From Leptobrachium leishanense (Eukaryota > Chordata > Amphibia > Anura > Megophryidae): a stretch of 64,000 bases of DNA. The DNA lies in contig CM019065.1 in assembly GCA_009667805.1 (NCBI GenBank), positions 150,634,101 through 150,698,100 of the forward strand, read 5' to 3'. The notes beneath the pieces are model-generated. The model did not search any database and was not told where the DNA came from. It saw only the letters and a list, made by a program, of their open reading frames with translations. Position numbers and translations under genes: made by a program. Positions 21,676 to 61,731 of the stretch are shown here, one piece after another. Within the stretch, counting starts at the first letter, position 1. Each line of letters starts with the position of its first letter.

Positions 21676-22692
21676 ATTTGCTCTCAGTTAAGATATGGGG
21701 TACCTGGTTGTCATTTTCATGTGTGATGCTAGACTTGGGAGTCCTGAGACGCATCAAAGACAGAAATCCAGGCCAGTGTATTAGGCTACTCTGAAACCGT
21801 ATTCCAAAAAGTAAAATTACACAAAATCCCCTCATATCAGAGATATTAAAAATCCAGCGAGCAGATGAAATGGAAATGAATATTACGAACAGAGTATTAC
21901 TGGAGGTGGTGATCCGGGTTTAAATGCATGAAACAGAATACGTGACCAGTTTCCTTCTAGAAAGGACAAGGTGCTCTTACATGAAGAAGGCAATGTGCCA
22001 GGCAGTCCTTAGCTTTGCTTCTTAATTGCTTAAGAGGTTACAAGAATAATAGATATATTCCTGACGAGTGAAAGCAAACGAGTGAAGCATTGTACAAGTA
22101 TTTTGTTTTTCAATTAAAAGAACCACCAAAAGAACATTTTTTTTTATAAGAACTGTCCATGCCCCTACTTTATGCGCAGATTGATCATAAAGGTTTGCAG
22201 GCGCCATTTAATTTAATGTTTAAATTATGTAAATTAACCCTATCTGCAGATTGTACTTTCGTGCACTCTATTCAAAAGTATATTTATTTTTTCATTGAAA
22301 AATATAGGCAACAGCAGTGAACTTTTTGGGAAGTCAACACTGTCTCTACTTTCCCCTATTTGGTTGCCAGTAACCAGGAGCTGCTAAGGGAAAACATCGG
22401 TACGAGCTAACATCACTTAGCGGCTCCCCGTTACCATCTCCTTTCTGACTGAGAGCCTCAAGTTGGCATGTTTGGGAACCACTACAAGACAGCAGAAGAG
22501 GCACAACGTGCTGCTACAGGCATCAGTTCCTGGAGGGAATAGGACTCCATAGAGCCAAGCCCAACCATGGACGAGCTCTGTGCGACCCTTGTATGTGGGG
22601 GGTTCGACGGAGGCTGCAGAGGAACACTGGAAACCATTTGTTGCCAGTGTTCTGCTGCTTGCATATAGGGGCGGCGGATTGCACGGCTCTCT
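21676..22692. other. Non-coding stretch
   Basis: About 1 kb of AT-rich sequence with no gene or repeat structure I can support. Confidence 0.5.
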
Positions 22693-22964
22693 TTAGGCCC
22701 CGTTCACACCGTGTGATTTATCACGCGGATTTTACCACGACGTCACGCTGTGTAGCTTCTCCAATGCATTCCAATGGAGCTGTTCACATCTTATTGCATG
22801 GCGCTGGTACATGACCCTTTTTTTGCGATTTGCTATCTGCGATTTGTATTGGTGGTGCTTTGCAAAGATCGCACAAAACCGCGACGTTGCACGGCATTAT
22901 CGCACTATGTCGCGAATATGGAAATTGCGCGATTTCCATATCGCACAGTGTGAACAGGGCCTAA
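22693..22964. mobile_element. MITE, ends TTAGGCCCCGTTCACACCG
   Basis: The left end TTAGGCCCCGTTCACACCG and the right end CAGTGTGAACAGGGCCTAA are inverted copies with few differences. Interior is short-period rich in CGCGAT and TCGCA. Non-coding. Confidence 0.8.
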
Positions 22965-23637
22965 GAGTGTGATAAGAGTCAAGTTTGGGGGTTTTTAGTC
23001 TGTTTATTCGGTGTTATTTTATGAAATCACTTAACACAGGCTCAGAGTCTATTCTTTCAGGAATACAGTCTCGAGAGGACAGCGAGCCATGTTGGAAGAG
23101 CTTGCAGTTCTCGCTTGGAGCCTTTATTAAATCGCTCCTGTCCCAAGTATACAGTATATGCGTTAATATACAGTAAGGAGCTGCGAATGCCGAGTTGGAA
23201 TAGTGGCTTGACCCGTTAGACAGGAGGCTCTTTTCCAATTGAGCCATTAAGCTGGTAAAAGAAACATTTAAACTTATTTTCTAAAGGGTCAATTCTGTTT
23301 TAATGTCCACATAATTAAAATCAATGAGACAAGCCGTAAGAAGGTTTAAGCACACTACATGATCTTTGTTCACATTTCAGGTGCAGATTGCACCACAGAA
23401 ACATTTTCCAGCCCACATATTTACATCAGAGTCTATCGATATAATAAATAAGTTTTTGGGCTTTTTAAGTTACAAAAGTATTTTAATATGATCTACACCA
23501 AACAGAACCAAAGACAAAAACGTAAGGGCTAGATTCTGAGTCCGGTGTAACCCTAACTACGGCTGTTGAAGTCTACGCCGTTAAGATTGTAATGAAAATG
23601 GGAAGTTTACAACAGCTCTGGTTAAGTTTACCAGTAA
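22965..23637. other. Non-coding stretch
   Basis: No gene seen. The end (23595-23635) shares GGGAAGTTTACAACAGCTCT with 34558-34580, so part may be another dispersed repeat. Confidence 0.45.
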
Positions 23638-23981
23638 GGCTGGTGTCAGACGAGCGCACTATGTGCGCCCGTACGGACGTGCCGGCCGGCATCCACGCTG
23701 CGTGGCGCTCAGCCAGAAAGAGCGCACTTCAGAGTGGAAGGAATGTCTATGAGAGTTGACGTTCCTTCCACTCTGACGGCCCTGTGGCCACCTCGCCAAG
23801 CGCAGTTAGCGTGCTCAGCTCAATCCTCCTATACAGGATTGCGCTTTGCAGCCCCAAACACGCGTCGTAGAGTTTCAACAGGCAGGCTTTCTGCACGTCC
23901 GCTGTAGCGCTCGCAATTTGTTTCACAATGCTGCGACGGACGCCGGAAGGCGTCAGTACACACACTCGTCCGACTCCAGCC
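23638..23981. mobile_element. Harbinger-like MITE, family H, copy a
   Basis: Ends are GGCTGGTGTCAGACGAGCGC and CGTCCGACTCCAGCC. Internal GTTCCTTCCACTCTGACGG is shared, inverted, with copy c at 39457. Preceded by TAA. Four copies in the window have the same terminal sequence. Confidence 0.8.
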
Positions 23982-25597
23982 CCACAACATATTTTATTCC
24001 ATCTGATAAAAGGGTTTGTAGCAAGTGCGTCATGTTTTATTTATGCAGTACATCTGTATCTATAGAACATGACCGTCCGTATCCAATTAAACCACAAATG
24101 TTCTCTCCAGCAGTGAAGGGCTTAGCAAACTGTTATTACACATGCATTTAAACACAAAAATAATATTCCGTTTAATCCAGGGGTATCAGCCTAAACATTT
24201 ACACCAAGTGCACCTGTAACACCTTCCAGCATGCAGCAGTCATTGGGCAGGATCTCATTCTTCCACAATTTCTCCAAATTCATGTCCAAGCACGAAACAG
24301 ATTTAGAATTTATTGAATTTCCAGTGCAAAACATAGGAGAGGCCTAAAGGCCCTTCCATAAAGATTTCAAAACCTACATTTAGTACCTGAGAGGCAGGAA
24401 ATAAAGCATTTGTTTGTAAATAGAAGGGAATATGCACATTCAATCAATGAGGGGAAATATACCTTAAATCCCTGACAGCATTTATACCTGTAACTAGAAC
24501 ATTGCATGTCCTTACCAGGTCTCAAGTAACAACTTTGACACTCAAACCATATACATAACAGCATATGTAAAACACAAAAGTGCAAAAAGAGGAAGGCAAT
24601 GCACCTGCAGTCTTACAAAGGACACTTGCGACAGAAATACTGATGCAAAACTGAACGTTGCGCGCTGCTCCTCACTACCGATTAACAGAGGAAATAGTGC
24701 CTGTAAAATAGCTGATACAGGACTGTAAACACAAAGAATAAAACAGAGTAACTGAATATGTGTATATACAGATAATCCTTGCATAGAAAAAGTACCAAAT
24801 GCAGCTCAAAAATATTGTTCGGGTCATACAAATGAGGTTTGAACTCAAAACACGCCGAAAGTTGCATTGTGCCAAATATAAATAAAAACTATCTTTCACA
24901 AACTGCTACTGCAGCGGATCATTCAGTTATCATTAAAACTGAAAAAGGCAAAAGCGATAATACTCCAACAACGTATTGGCTCATAATGCAGATACAGCAC
25001 GAAACAAGTATTTACATTATTCAACATTTTCCCTTGTTCCGAAACTGGAAAAGAAACTATGCTGTTGAATATTTTTAACACGAACCATAGACTATTGGAT
25101 GTTCAGTTCTAGCTGTGTAAAGTGACAGCTGGGTCATTCTGTTAGCCGGATAGTGACAACCTCTGATAGTTAGGAAACATTAAAAGGAAATTCCTTAAAA
25201 AGGAAGCATTACTTCCAACAGCTTCTAATGGTTCTTATACAAGTCTGCCACCTAGAGGCAAATCCTGGATATGCAGTCATATCTGCAGGTAAAAGCAATA
25301 GGGTAACTTCCCTACAAATAATGTAATAAGTTACCAAGACATTCAAATTTCTTGGACAACAGATTGTCTTGAATCCAGGAGAAGATCCAAGGGCAGTTGA
25401 CATCCAATACAGACACTTTACAGAAGCTGGCTAGGCAATGATCAGACTTGTATCCGGAGACCGATAGATATGTAACTTTTGTCCCTTTTCGGATCCTGCC
25501 GATCACATTCAAATCTTCTCTCCAGTTACTAATATACAGATTGTAGTCCCCAGAATTAGATATACAGTTCTATGTTGAACAGGAAAGACAGGTTTGG
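23982..25597 (-). other. Likely 3' UTR and downstream flank of the PSD4-like gene
   Basis: Follows the stop codon at 25598-25600. The stretch is AT-rich and free of long repeats from about 24200 to 25597, unlike its surroundings, as expected for a 3' UTR. A minus-strand AATAAA lies at 24309-24314, giving a UTR of about 1.3 kb if used; another is at 24036-24041. Confidence 0.5.
24309..24314 (-). promoter_or_regulatory. Candidate polyadenylation signal of the PSD4-like gene
   Basis: AATAAA on the minus strand, the first clear one after the stop codon that I noticed. Not confirmed by transcript data. Confidence 0.4.
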
Positions 25598-53885
<28,288 letters not shown>

Positions 53886-53948
53886 TTCACTCTGCTCATT
53901 TGGCTTTCAGGTCTCAGGTCCAGCAGATCGTTTAAAGTTTCCCAGAGG

Positions 53949-53993
53949 TCAAGTTCCTGCTGCTAAACTTTGCATGCCAGTGTTGCGCTGCAT
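53949..53993 (-). CDS. Upstream ORF in the PSD4-like leader, 14 codons
   Basis: A short frame (MQRNTGMQSLAAGT then stop) lies in the 5' leader 64 bases before the main start. A second upstream ATG at 53899 starts a 28-codon frame that overlaps the main start out of phase. Both could lower translation of the main frame. Expression is inference. Confidence 0.45.
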   Translation of the reverse strand: MQRNTGMQSLAAGT

Positions 53994-54235
53994 GGCTGAT
54001 CCTCTGCGTTAACATCTGTCCTAGAAAACACCAGAGGGAACAGGGTCAACAGAAGAAACAAGTTAATTGTTAATTTGTTACTGCAGCCAGTAAACTTCTG
54101 ATAAGTTTTCAAACTTCATAGGAAAAAACTTGTGATAGGGGTTAAAATCTCTTTTAAAGAGGATATAGAGGAAAGTCAAATTATTGTTAGACAGCAGTCA
54201 CAGGTGTTACACATTATTCATTGATAGAGGGTACA

Positions 54236-54237
<2 letters not shown>

Positions 54238-54266
<29 letters not shown>
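54238..54266. repeat. (AT)n microsatellite
   Basis: About 14 uninterrupted AT dinucleotides. Confidence 0.95.
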
Positions 54267-54439
54267 CACACTGAAGAGAGGTTACACTCGAAAGCTTGTC
54301 TTTTAAATGTAACATTAATCCAATAAAAAAATGTTTCAGTGCATACTGCTACACTCGGATTTATATAATTTTACACACACGGTATCTCACAACGCTGAAG
54401 AAATTACACTTTGCTACAATGTAAAGTAGTGAGTGTTCA

Positions 54440-55020
54440 GCTTGTATAACAGTGTAAATTTGCTGTCCCTCAAAATAACTCAACACACAATCATTAATGT
54501 CTAAACCGCTGCCAACAAAAGTGAGTACACATACTGAAGCAGAGCAAGATCCCCTCCCTTCAGAGACAGGGCCGCAGGGTAGAATTCCAACATGATAACG
54601 ACCCCAAACACACCAAGACGACCACTGCCTTTCTAAAGAAGCTGAGGGTAAAGGTGATGGACTGGCCAAGCATGTCTCCAGACCTAAACCCTATTGAGAA
54701 TCTGTGGGGCATCCTCAAACGGAAGGTGGAGGAGCGCAAAGTCTCTAACGTCCACTAGCTCTGTGATGTCGTCATGGAAGAGGACTCCAGTGGTAACCTG
54801 TGAAGCTCTGGTGAACTCCATGTCCAAGAGGGTTATGCAGTGCTGGAAAATAATGGTGGCCACACAAAATATTGACACTTTGGGCCCAATCTGGGCATTT
54901 TCACTTAGGGGTGTAGTCACTTTTGTTGCCAGCGGTTTAAACATTAATGGCTGTGTGTTGAGTTATTTTGAGGAGACAGCAAAGTTACACGGTTACACAA
55001 GCTGAACACTCACTACTTTA
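54440..55020 (+). mobile_element. Tc1-like transposon, third copy, deleted
   Basis: Inverted ends include CAACACACAATCATTAATGT and its near complement at 54935-54965. The plus strand encodes [21 protein letters not shown] sequence and [20 protein letters not shown], the C-terminal catalytic region. The first half of the transposase is missing. Confidence 0.85.
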
Positions 55021-55361
55021 CACGCACAAAATTTTTAAAAATGTTACAATTGTGCCATGATTTATATCAAATGAAAGCCCTATTCATTAGCTTTAAAACT
55101 ACACATATCCTATGTCCTATATCTGTAGCTATCACAGTAATCTCATAAATGACATTTGAAGCTATAGTGGCTAGTGAATTTTGGCGTTTAGACAATTTTG
55201 AAAGTTCAATATCTCAAAAATGAGTGGACAAAAATATGAAAAAAATATTTTTAAAAACCTCTCATTGTAAGTTACAAAAGTACCAATAATGAACCAAATC
55301 CATGACATCAAGTTCCAAAATAAATTTTTTATTGGTTGATTTGACACGGAATGACCCTCTA

Positions 55362-57460
55362 TAGCGCCAGCATATTCCGCAGCGCTCAACAATGGGCACG
55401 ATATAGACAGGGTTACAATACATTGAGACTGAACAACATTTTTATAAACCAGTACAGGAGGAAACGAGGGCCCTATTGCCGTGGGAATTTACACTCTAGA
55501 AGGGTTGGGGTGGAAACAGGAGAAGAGGACTGCAAGGTGAGAGTGATGGACTGGTTGGAGCAGTGGGGTGTATTAGTGAGTTGGGTGGTAGGCTTGCCTG
55601 AATAGGAATGTCTTAAGAGAGCGTTTGAAGGTGGGGAAAGTCTGACATTACAAGGGAGAGAGTGTTCCAGAGGATGGGGGAGAAGTCCTGCAGTCTATCA
55701 TGTGAAGAGGTGATGCGGGGAGAAGCTAGACGCAGGTCACTGTTTGACCTTAGGGAGCGGGCTGGGGTCTATTTGGTGATTAATGAGGACAGGTAGTGAG
55801 GAGCCGAGTTAGTGAGAGCTTTGTAGGTCAGGGTAAGGATTTTGAATTTGAGTCTCTTCACTGGCCCCCCATCCACTGCAGAATTAGAGGAGCAGCAGAG
55901 ACAGAGCGGCGGGTGAGGTGGATGAGCCTGGCAGATGCATTCAGAATGGATTGTGGGGGGGGAGGGGCTAGGTGGGAGAGAGGGAGGCCATCTAGAAGAT
56001 TATTACAATAGTCAAATCGGGAGATTACAAGGGCGTGGATGAGTTGTTTTATGGTGTCAGAGGCAAGAAATGACCTAATTCTGGAAATATCGCATAGTTT
56101 GTAGCGGCAGGAGGAGGAAAGAGACTGGATGCGTGGGATGAAGGAAAGAGCAATTGTAACTCCGAGACAGTGAACCTGGTTTGATGGGGAGATAATAATA
56201 CCATCAACCATGATAGAGAAGTCAGGCGGTGGGGAGGTAATAGTGGGAGGAATTAGTAGGAGCTCAGTCTTGGACATGTTAATCTAGAAGTGGTGAGAGG
56301 CCATCCAGGAGGAGATGCCAGATAAACAGTTGCTGACTTTGGAAAGGACAAAAGGAGAGAGATCAGGAGTGGAAAGGTAGATTTGAGTATCACCAGCATA
56401 GAGGTGGCAATTAAAGCCAAAGCTGTTAATGATTTTGCCTAGGGAGGAGGTGTAGATGGAGAAGAGCAGAAGACCTAGGACAGAGCCTTGAGGTACGTCA
56501 ACTGATAAAGGCAGTGAAGAGGAGTTACCTGCAAATGACACAGAGAAAGACCTTTTAGACAGATAAGAGATCGAGTGAGCTGAGAGTCTGTAGAAGGGAG
56601 GGGGTGACTGACAGTGTCAAAAGCAGCGGAGATGTCAAGCAGGATGAGAATAGAATAGTGGCCGTGGTTTTTAGCAATTAGGAGGTAGTTTGTGAATTTG
56701 GGGAGGGCAGTTTCAGTTGAGGGTAGGGGACGGAAGCCTGAAGCAGGGGGGTCAAATAGGAAATTAGAGGACAGGAAGAGGGAGAGGCGGTTGAAAAGTA
56801 GTTTTTCCAAGAGCTTAGAGGTTAACGAAAGCAGGGGTACAAGACGATAGCTGGATGGATCGTTGGGATTGATGGAGGGTTTCTTTAGTATAGGGGTAAC
56901 CTGTGCGTGTTTGAAGGCTAATGGAAAGGAGTTGGAGAGGGATAGGTTGAAGATGTGTTTGAGAGCAGGAGTGAGGGAGGAGGAGAGGGGAGGAATTAGA
57001 TGTGAGGGAATGGGGGTATGTAGTGATATGTGAGGAGGACAATAAGGAACTGACTTCCTCCTCAGTGGGTGGGAGGAAGCGGCAGAGGGGGCTTCTGGGA
57101 TTGGAGGTGGTGGATTACAGGTTTGTGTCAGGATGTTGCATCTGATAGTGAGAGTTTTATTTAAGAAGTAATCTGCCAGATCCTGAGCGCTAAATGGCAG
57201 ATGAGGGGGGGGGGGGGGTGCAGGTGGGTAGAGGAGAAAGTTGAAAGTGGACCAGAGTCGTTTAGGGTTGGATGACAGAGTAGATATGAGAGATGAGAAG
57301 GCGGCTTATTTGGCCAAGTGAAGGGCAGAGTTGTAGGACCACAGAAAGTATTGTAGTACAGGATGAGTATCCTTTTTCTGAAATCCAAAATGATCCATAT
57401 GAAATTTTCTTGGGCACTGAAGTTACACCAATAGTAGAAAATACCCCACCTGTCCACGTG
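55362..57460 (-). mobile_element. L2 LINE 3' part, antisense
   Basis: On the minus strand: [40 protein letters not shown], then [12 protein letters not shown] and VISRFDYCNNLLDGLPLSHL, ending in the same 3' UTR as 16540-16680. The catalytic motif reads YAGD instead of YADD. A ~36-bp segment at 55851-55886 is inverted relative to the copy at 13200-16680. Confidence 0.88.
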
Positions 57461-57583
57461 ACAATACTATTAAAAATATTGTATAAAATTATCTTCAGAC
57501 TCGTGTCTACGGTATTTCTGAAGCATAAAATATTTTCTTCTGTAGATTTGATTCTTACCCTAAAGATATTTCATTATGAAATA

Positions 57584-58285
57584 CAGTATTCCCCCGCATA
57601 TTCGCGGTTCGGTAATCGCGGACTCAGTCATTCGCGGATTTTGCCGCTTACCACGTGGTAGCAGCATCCCGGTGTGTCATCTATGGTTCCTTATTGAATA
57701 TTGTTCAAAGGAGCCCTCGGCAAAGAACGGAACTCCACCTCCCCAGGCTCCAACACATCAGCGCCTCCCAAACACACCCCTTTGTGCAGCCCCCTGATGT
57801 GTTAGAGCCTGGGGAGGTGGAGTTCCGATCTTTGCCGAGGGCTCCTTTGAACAATATTCAATAAGGAACCATATAGGACACAACACCCCGGCAGAGAAGC
57901 TGCTCCTGTGCGTCTCCGGGCTCACGATCATGGCCAGGGCATTCCCTTCTCTCAGCATCATTACGAGAGAGGAGATGCCGAGCCTCCTGGATCCCCGGAC
58001 CACGCTTGCAGGGGTGCACAAGAGTCTCGGCATCTCTGAACGATGCCGAGAGAGGAGAATGCCCTGGCCATGATCGTGAGCCCGGAGACGCACAGGAGCA
58101 GCTTCTCTGCCGGGGTCTAAAGGTCTGGAGATGTACAGGAGCAGCCATTCTGCCAGGAGGACGGCGGCTCCTGGGTCCTAATGCCGCATGGCTGTGCTTT
58201 TTTTTAGCACAGCCGCAATTCGCGGTTTTTCAAAATTCGCGGGGGTTGTTGGAACGTAACCCCCGCGAATTTCGGGGGATTACTG
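57584..58285. mobile_element. Tigger/pogo-like MITE with two internal hairpins
   Basis: Ends CAGTATTCCCCCGC and GGGGGATTACTG with TA on both sides. Two separate hairpins lie inside: arms 57693-57780 and 57795-57875 (GGAGCCCTCGGCAAAGA and complement), and arms 57895-57985 and 58030-58128 (GGGCTCACGATCATGGCCAG and complement). Confidence 0.8.
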
Positions 58286-58289
58286 TATA

Positions 58290-59800
58290 CCAAAATCTGA
58301 AAGAAAAAAAAAAAAGAAAAAAATGCAAAAGGCTTCTGATCGAATAAAGGATATTCAGCCTGTACAAACAACAGCAAGTATAGATTTAATTGACCTGATG
58401 AGGTATTCTTTTACATCCATATATATCAAGATGCTGGCAAAGTCTTTGTCACACAGTCAAAGGTATTCTGGAAACAAGGAAACAGAGGTCGAGTGTAGAG
58501 TATATGAAATAAAAGCATGGTATTGTCCATAAGTATGCCACACCAAGTGGTGTCCACTCAGCAGCTGAGTAATGAACAATCACCGATCCTAAATTATCCT
58601 AGACCAATATAGAACAGTAACAAAAGTAAGCCACGACACAATTAAACATGAGGTCTAGGAACATGTCTCACAAACAAGTCATACCTCCTGTGACAGATTC
58701 CTGAACCATCCAGACACACTGTCAAGACAAAATTTTTCTTTAGGCTGTTACCAGTTCAGTCAGTTTGTCTCAAATTGAGAAGCAAGAGCGCAAGAAAAAG
58801 AGCAGCGAGAGAACACGCAAGAGAAACAGAGAAATTGCACGCGCAAAAGACAGAGTGCAAGAGCGAGTGACTGTGTGAGGGAGTTTGAGCGAGACAATGA
58901 ATATGTAAACCATAAAATAGCGCAAGTGAGTGTGTGCGCGAGTCTTTCTTTCACAGTTTCAGAGATAGCCAATATTCTGTTCCTCAGTTTCCCCAGACCG
59001 TGATCCTGAGTATGCACAGGATTTCACGTGCACAGCTTGTGCTAGTTCATGTGAAGCTTTGATGGGTGGAGTAGTGGGTGGGGAGGCGGTGGAGAATATT
59101 CAGGAAGTGGGAGTTGAAGAAACACATGAGGGGCGTGGCCAGAGAAGATGAAATGACAGTTTAAAGCAAGAAAATCTTTTAATTTTTTTATTTATTTTTT
59201 ATACACATTCTTTAGAACTTACGGATTTATTCTAGTTTGTCTATTGGTATAAAATTGTCAATTTAAAAAAGATTTCTAGACGTGTATATCTCTTTAAACC
59301 ATCGAACAGGCTTCACAAGTAGTTGGAAGACATGTGGTGGTCTCCGCAGCGAAAGACCCCCCCCCCCATAATCCCCTTTCCGGCCAGGGACCCGTGGTGG
59401 TCTGACTTTCTTGTAATCAGACCCTCGCCTTTATACCCCGGCCGGTGCGATGACATCAGTTTCAGGCAGCCCCTCCTACTCCCACCAGAGCCAGGACAGT
59501 GTCTGAAGGGGAGGGGTAAGAACACAAGAGAGGCATCGCTGAAAAGGCAGGGGTGTGGAAATTTAAAAAAAAAAAATCTACTTGAAGGACTAAAGTGGAA
59601 GGCCAAGCGACTTGTCCCGATAAATATAATTTCAACAAAACTAGCATTAGGTCTTTATTCTTAACCACAGAGAACAAAACAAATTAATGTGATCAACGAA
59701 CACAGGAATTTAGTTTAAATAGAACACTTCTTGCATTGCAGTTTTCTCACACCATACAACCCACACAATACTGATCACAGTAATGTGCAGTGTCAATGAG
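58290..59800. other. Non-coding stretch upstream of the PSD4-like gene
   Basis: No gene seen. A run of GAGCGAGA/GCAAGAGAAAC-type purine-rich sequence lies at 58780-58950. Confidence 0.5.
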
Positions 59801-59890
59801 GTGTAGGTGTGTGTGTGTCAATGAGGTGTAGGTGTGTGTGTCAATGAGGTGTGTGTGTGTGTCAATGAGGTGTGTGTGTGTGTGTCACAC
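59800..59890 (+). repeat. GTGTGTGTCAATGAGGTGTAG tandem repeat
   Basis: Four copies of a 20- to 28-bp unit of (GT)n plus CAATGAGGTGTAG. Confidence 0.8.
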
Positions 59891-60026
59891 AGCAATAAAT
59901 CTTCCAGTAATGTGCAGTGTGTATGAGAGTATCACAGAGCTCCAGAGCAATAAAACGCACGTTCATACACTGCACATTATTGTGTGTTTTATTGCCAAGG
60001 AGCTCTGTGATACAATATTCTTAGAG

Positions 60027-60325
60027 CAGTGTTTCCCAAACCTGTCCTCGGGACCCTCAACCAGGCCAGATTTTGCAGATCATCTTGGGGAAATACAGAC
60101 TGAATCCTGCAATCACTGAGCAGCAAATTATATCACCTGTGCTGTGATTCAGATATCTGGAAAACCTAGCGAGGCGGAGGGTCCCGAGGACAGGTTGTAA
60201 ACTCTCGAGCAGGGTCCTTCCCTCCTACTGTTCCGTGTGTGTAACGTGTATGTATATTTGTTATTCTGTCTCTCCCCTTGTACAGCGCTAAGGAATCTGT
60301 TGGTGCCTTATAAATGCTTGCAACT
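60027..60325. mobile_element. Truncated hAT MITE joined to an L2 tail
   Basis: CAGTGTTTCCCAAACCTGTC starts a hAT MITE related to 28320 but with the middle in the opposite orientation. It breaks off at GGACAGG near 60196 and runs directly into an L2 3' tail (GTAAACTCTCGAGCAGGGTC) without the final TTTGGGAAACAC. Confidence 0.7.
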
Positions 60326-60589
60326 GTAACTGATACACACTGCACATTACTGAGTTATATTGCTGTGGAACTCCGATACGCTCAATCACAGAGCTCCACA
60401 GCAATATAACTCAGTAATGTGCAGTGTGTATGAGCGTACAGAGCTCTGTGGCAATAAAACTCAATTATGCGGTCTATTTGAATTATATTAATTAAATGAA
60501 AGCATATATTAAAATTTAAACTAAAATTATAATATGAATAACATTAAAATATAAACATACATTAAAATATTTAAAATGATATAAAAAAA

Positions 60590-60591
<2 letters not shown>

Positions 60592-60641
<50 letters not shown>

Positions 60642-60690
60642 ATACATACATACATACACACACATATAGATATACACACATATATAAAAA
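60592..60690. repeat. (TA)n and CA/TACA microsatellites
   Basis: About 20 TA dinucleotides, then ACACATACATACATACATAC and CACATATA runs. Confidence 0.95.
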
Positions 60691-60839
60691 TAAATTGTAT
60701 TTTTTAATATTTCCATACTATTTGGTCATGTAGTATTCTGGCCTTTCCAACGATATCTCAATTGTCCTTGTAGGACATACGGAACCAGAGATACAGAGGT
60801 TCCAAAAGGAACCCAGCATCTCCTGTGGGATTTCCCTGC

Positions 60840-61410
60840 TAGTCAGGAGGGGAATCCCCGTTTAGTGACGTTATCACGACTGCTTGGGGCAGTGCCAGAG
60901 TGGGCAGGGCTGACGTCCCAGCTCGGAGCCAGATCGGCAGCGAGCAGGGACAGAACAGTACAGGCATGGAGCGTCCTCTGCTTCGGGGAGGGAATCCCCA
61001 GGACGCTCTACGCACGTCCACACAGTGCTGGGTCCTACAGGATACCTGCAGTACTTGGTGCTCAGCACACACGCGTGCTGAGCAGCGAGGACTCCAGTAT
61101 CTGCTCGGACGCTGCTCTTCTTGCCCGAAGCAGGGCTACATGGGGGTAAGAAACCTCCTGCCCGGCTCCCAAATCTACAAGTCCCGGGAGTCGGGCAGTG
61201 GGATTTGCCCATCCCTGAAAGGTCAGTCTGCCCTTTATGTGGCAGTACCGTGGTCTGGCACCAATCTGTGCTGGAGCGAGCCTTCTCCCAGTGGGGACTG
61301 ACATCTTGAATGTCAGCCACGCCTTTTCTCCATGTCCACTAACGTCGCTGCACATGGGAACAATACGTCAGAAATTGAATCCCCCTAGCCGGGCAGGGGA
61401 TTCCCTATGT
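60840..61410. other. GC-rich island-like segment
   Basis: About 570 bp with raised GC and CpG compared with neighbours. The ends are partly inverted (GGGGAATCCCC near 60850, and GAATCCCCCTAGCCGGGCAG near 61376). It may be a MITE. A promoter for the PSD4-like gene is possible from position but not shown. Confidence 0.35.
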
Positions 61411-61650
61411 TGTTAGAGATCCTTTGGACACCCAAATCTCCCAATCGGTGTACACCAGATAGTCATGTTTGGCATCTTTGGAAAAGGCCAGAGACTATAT
61501 GTAGAAATGAAGTAAAATAAATCTATAAAAATCAAACATGATGAGCACAAAAGGGTCAAAATGAGCTCAGCATACAGGAGGTAGTATGGCTCAGCAGTGA
61601 AGGGGTTAAGCAAGTGATTTGAATGGAACACTGCCAAGTTAGATACTTAC

Positions 61651-61731
61651 ACACGCTTTGCATTAATGCATCTACCAGACAATCTTGTTTTCCCATTCCC
61701 ACGTGAGGAGAGTTTTTGGATCTGCCCAAAC
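61651..61731 (-). other. Candidate 5' exon of the PSD4-like gene
   Basis: On the minus strand an 81-nt segment lies between a good acceptor (CTAACTGTTACTGCAG) and a strong donor (GTAAGTATCT). It contains ATGGGAAAACAAGATTG, a 15-codon frame whose last base pair would complete a TGA stop when spliced to 54020. If real it would be an untranslated exon carrying an upstream ORF. Prediction from splice signals alone. Confidence 0.4.

Noticed and set aside
60839..61355. Open frames of 95-150 codons in the GC-rich segment
   Set aside because: Frames overlap on both strands, which is expected from high GC; no recognisable protein.
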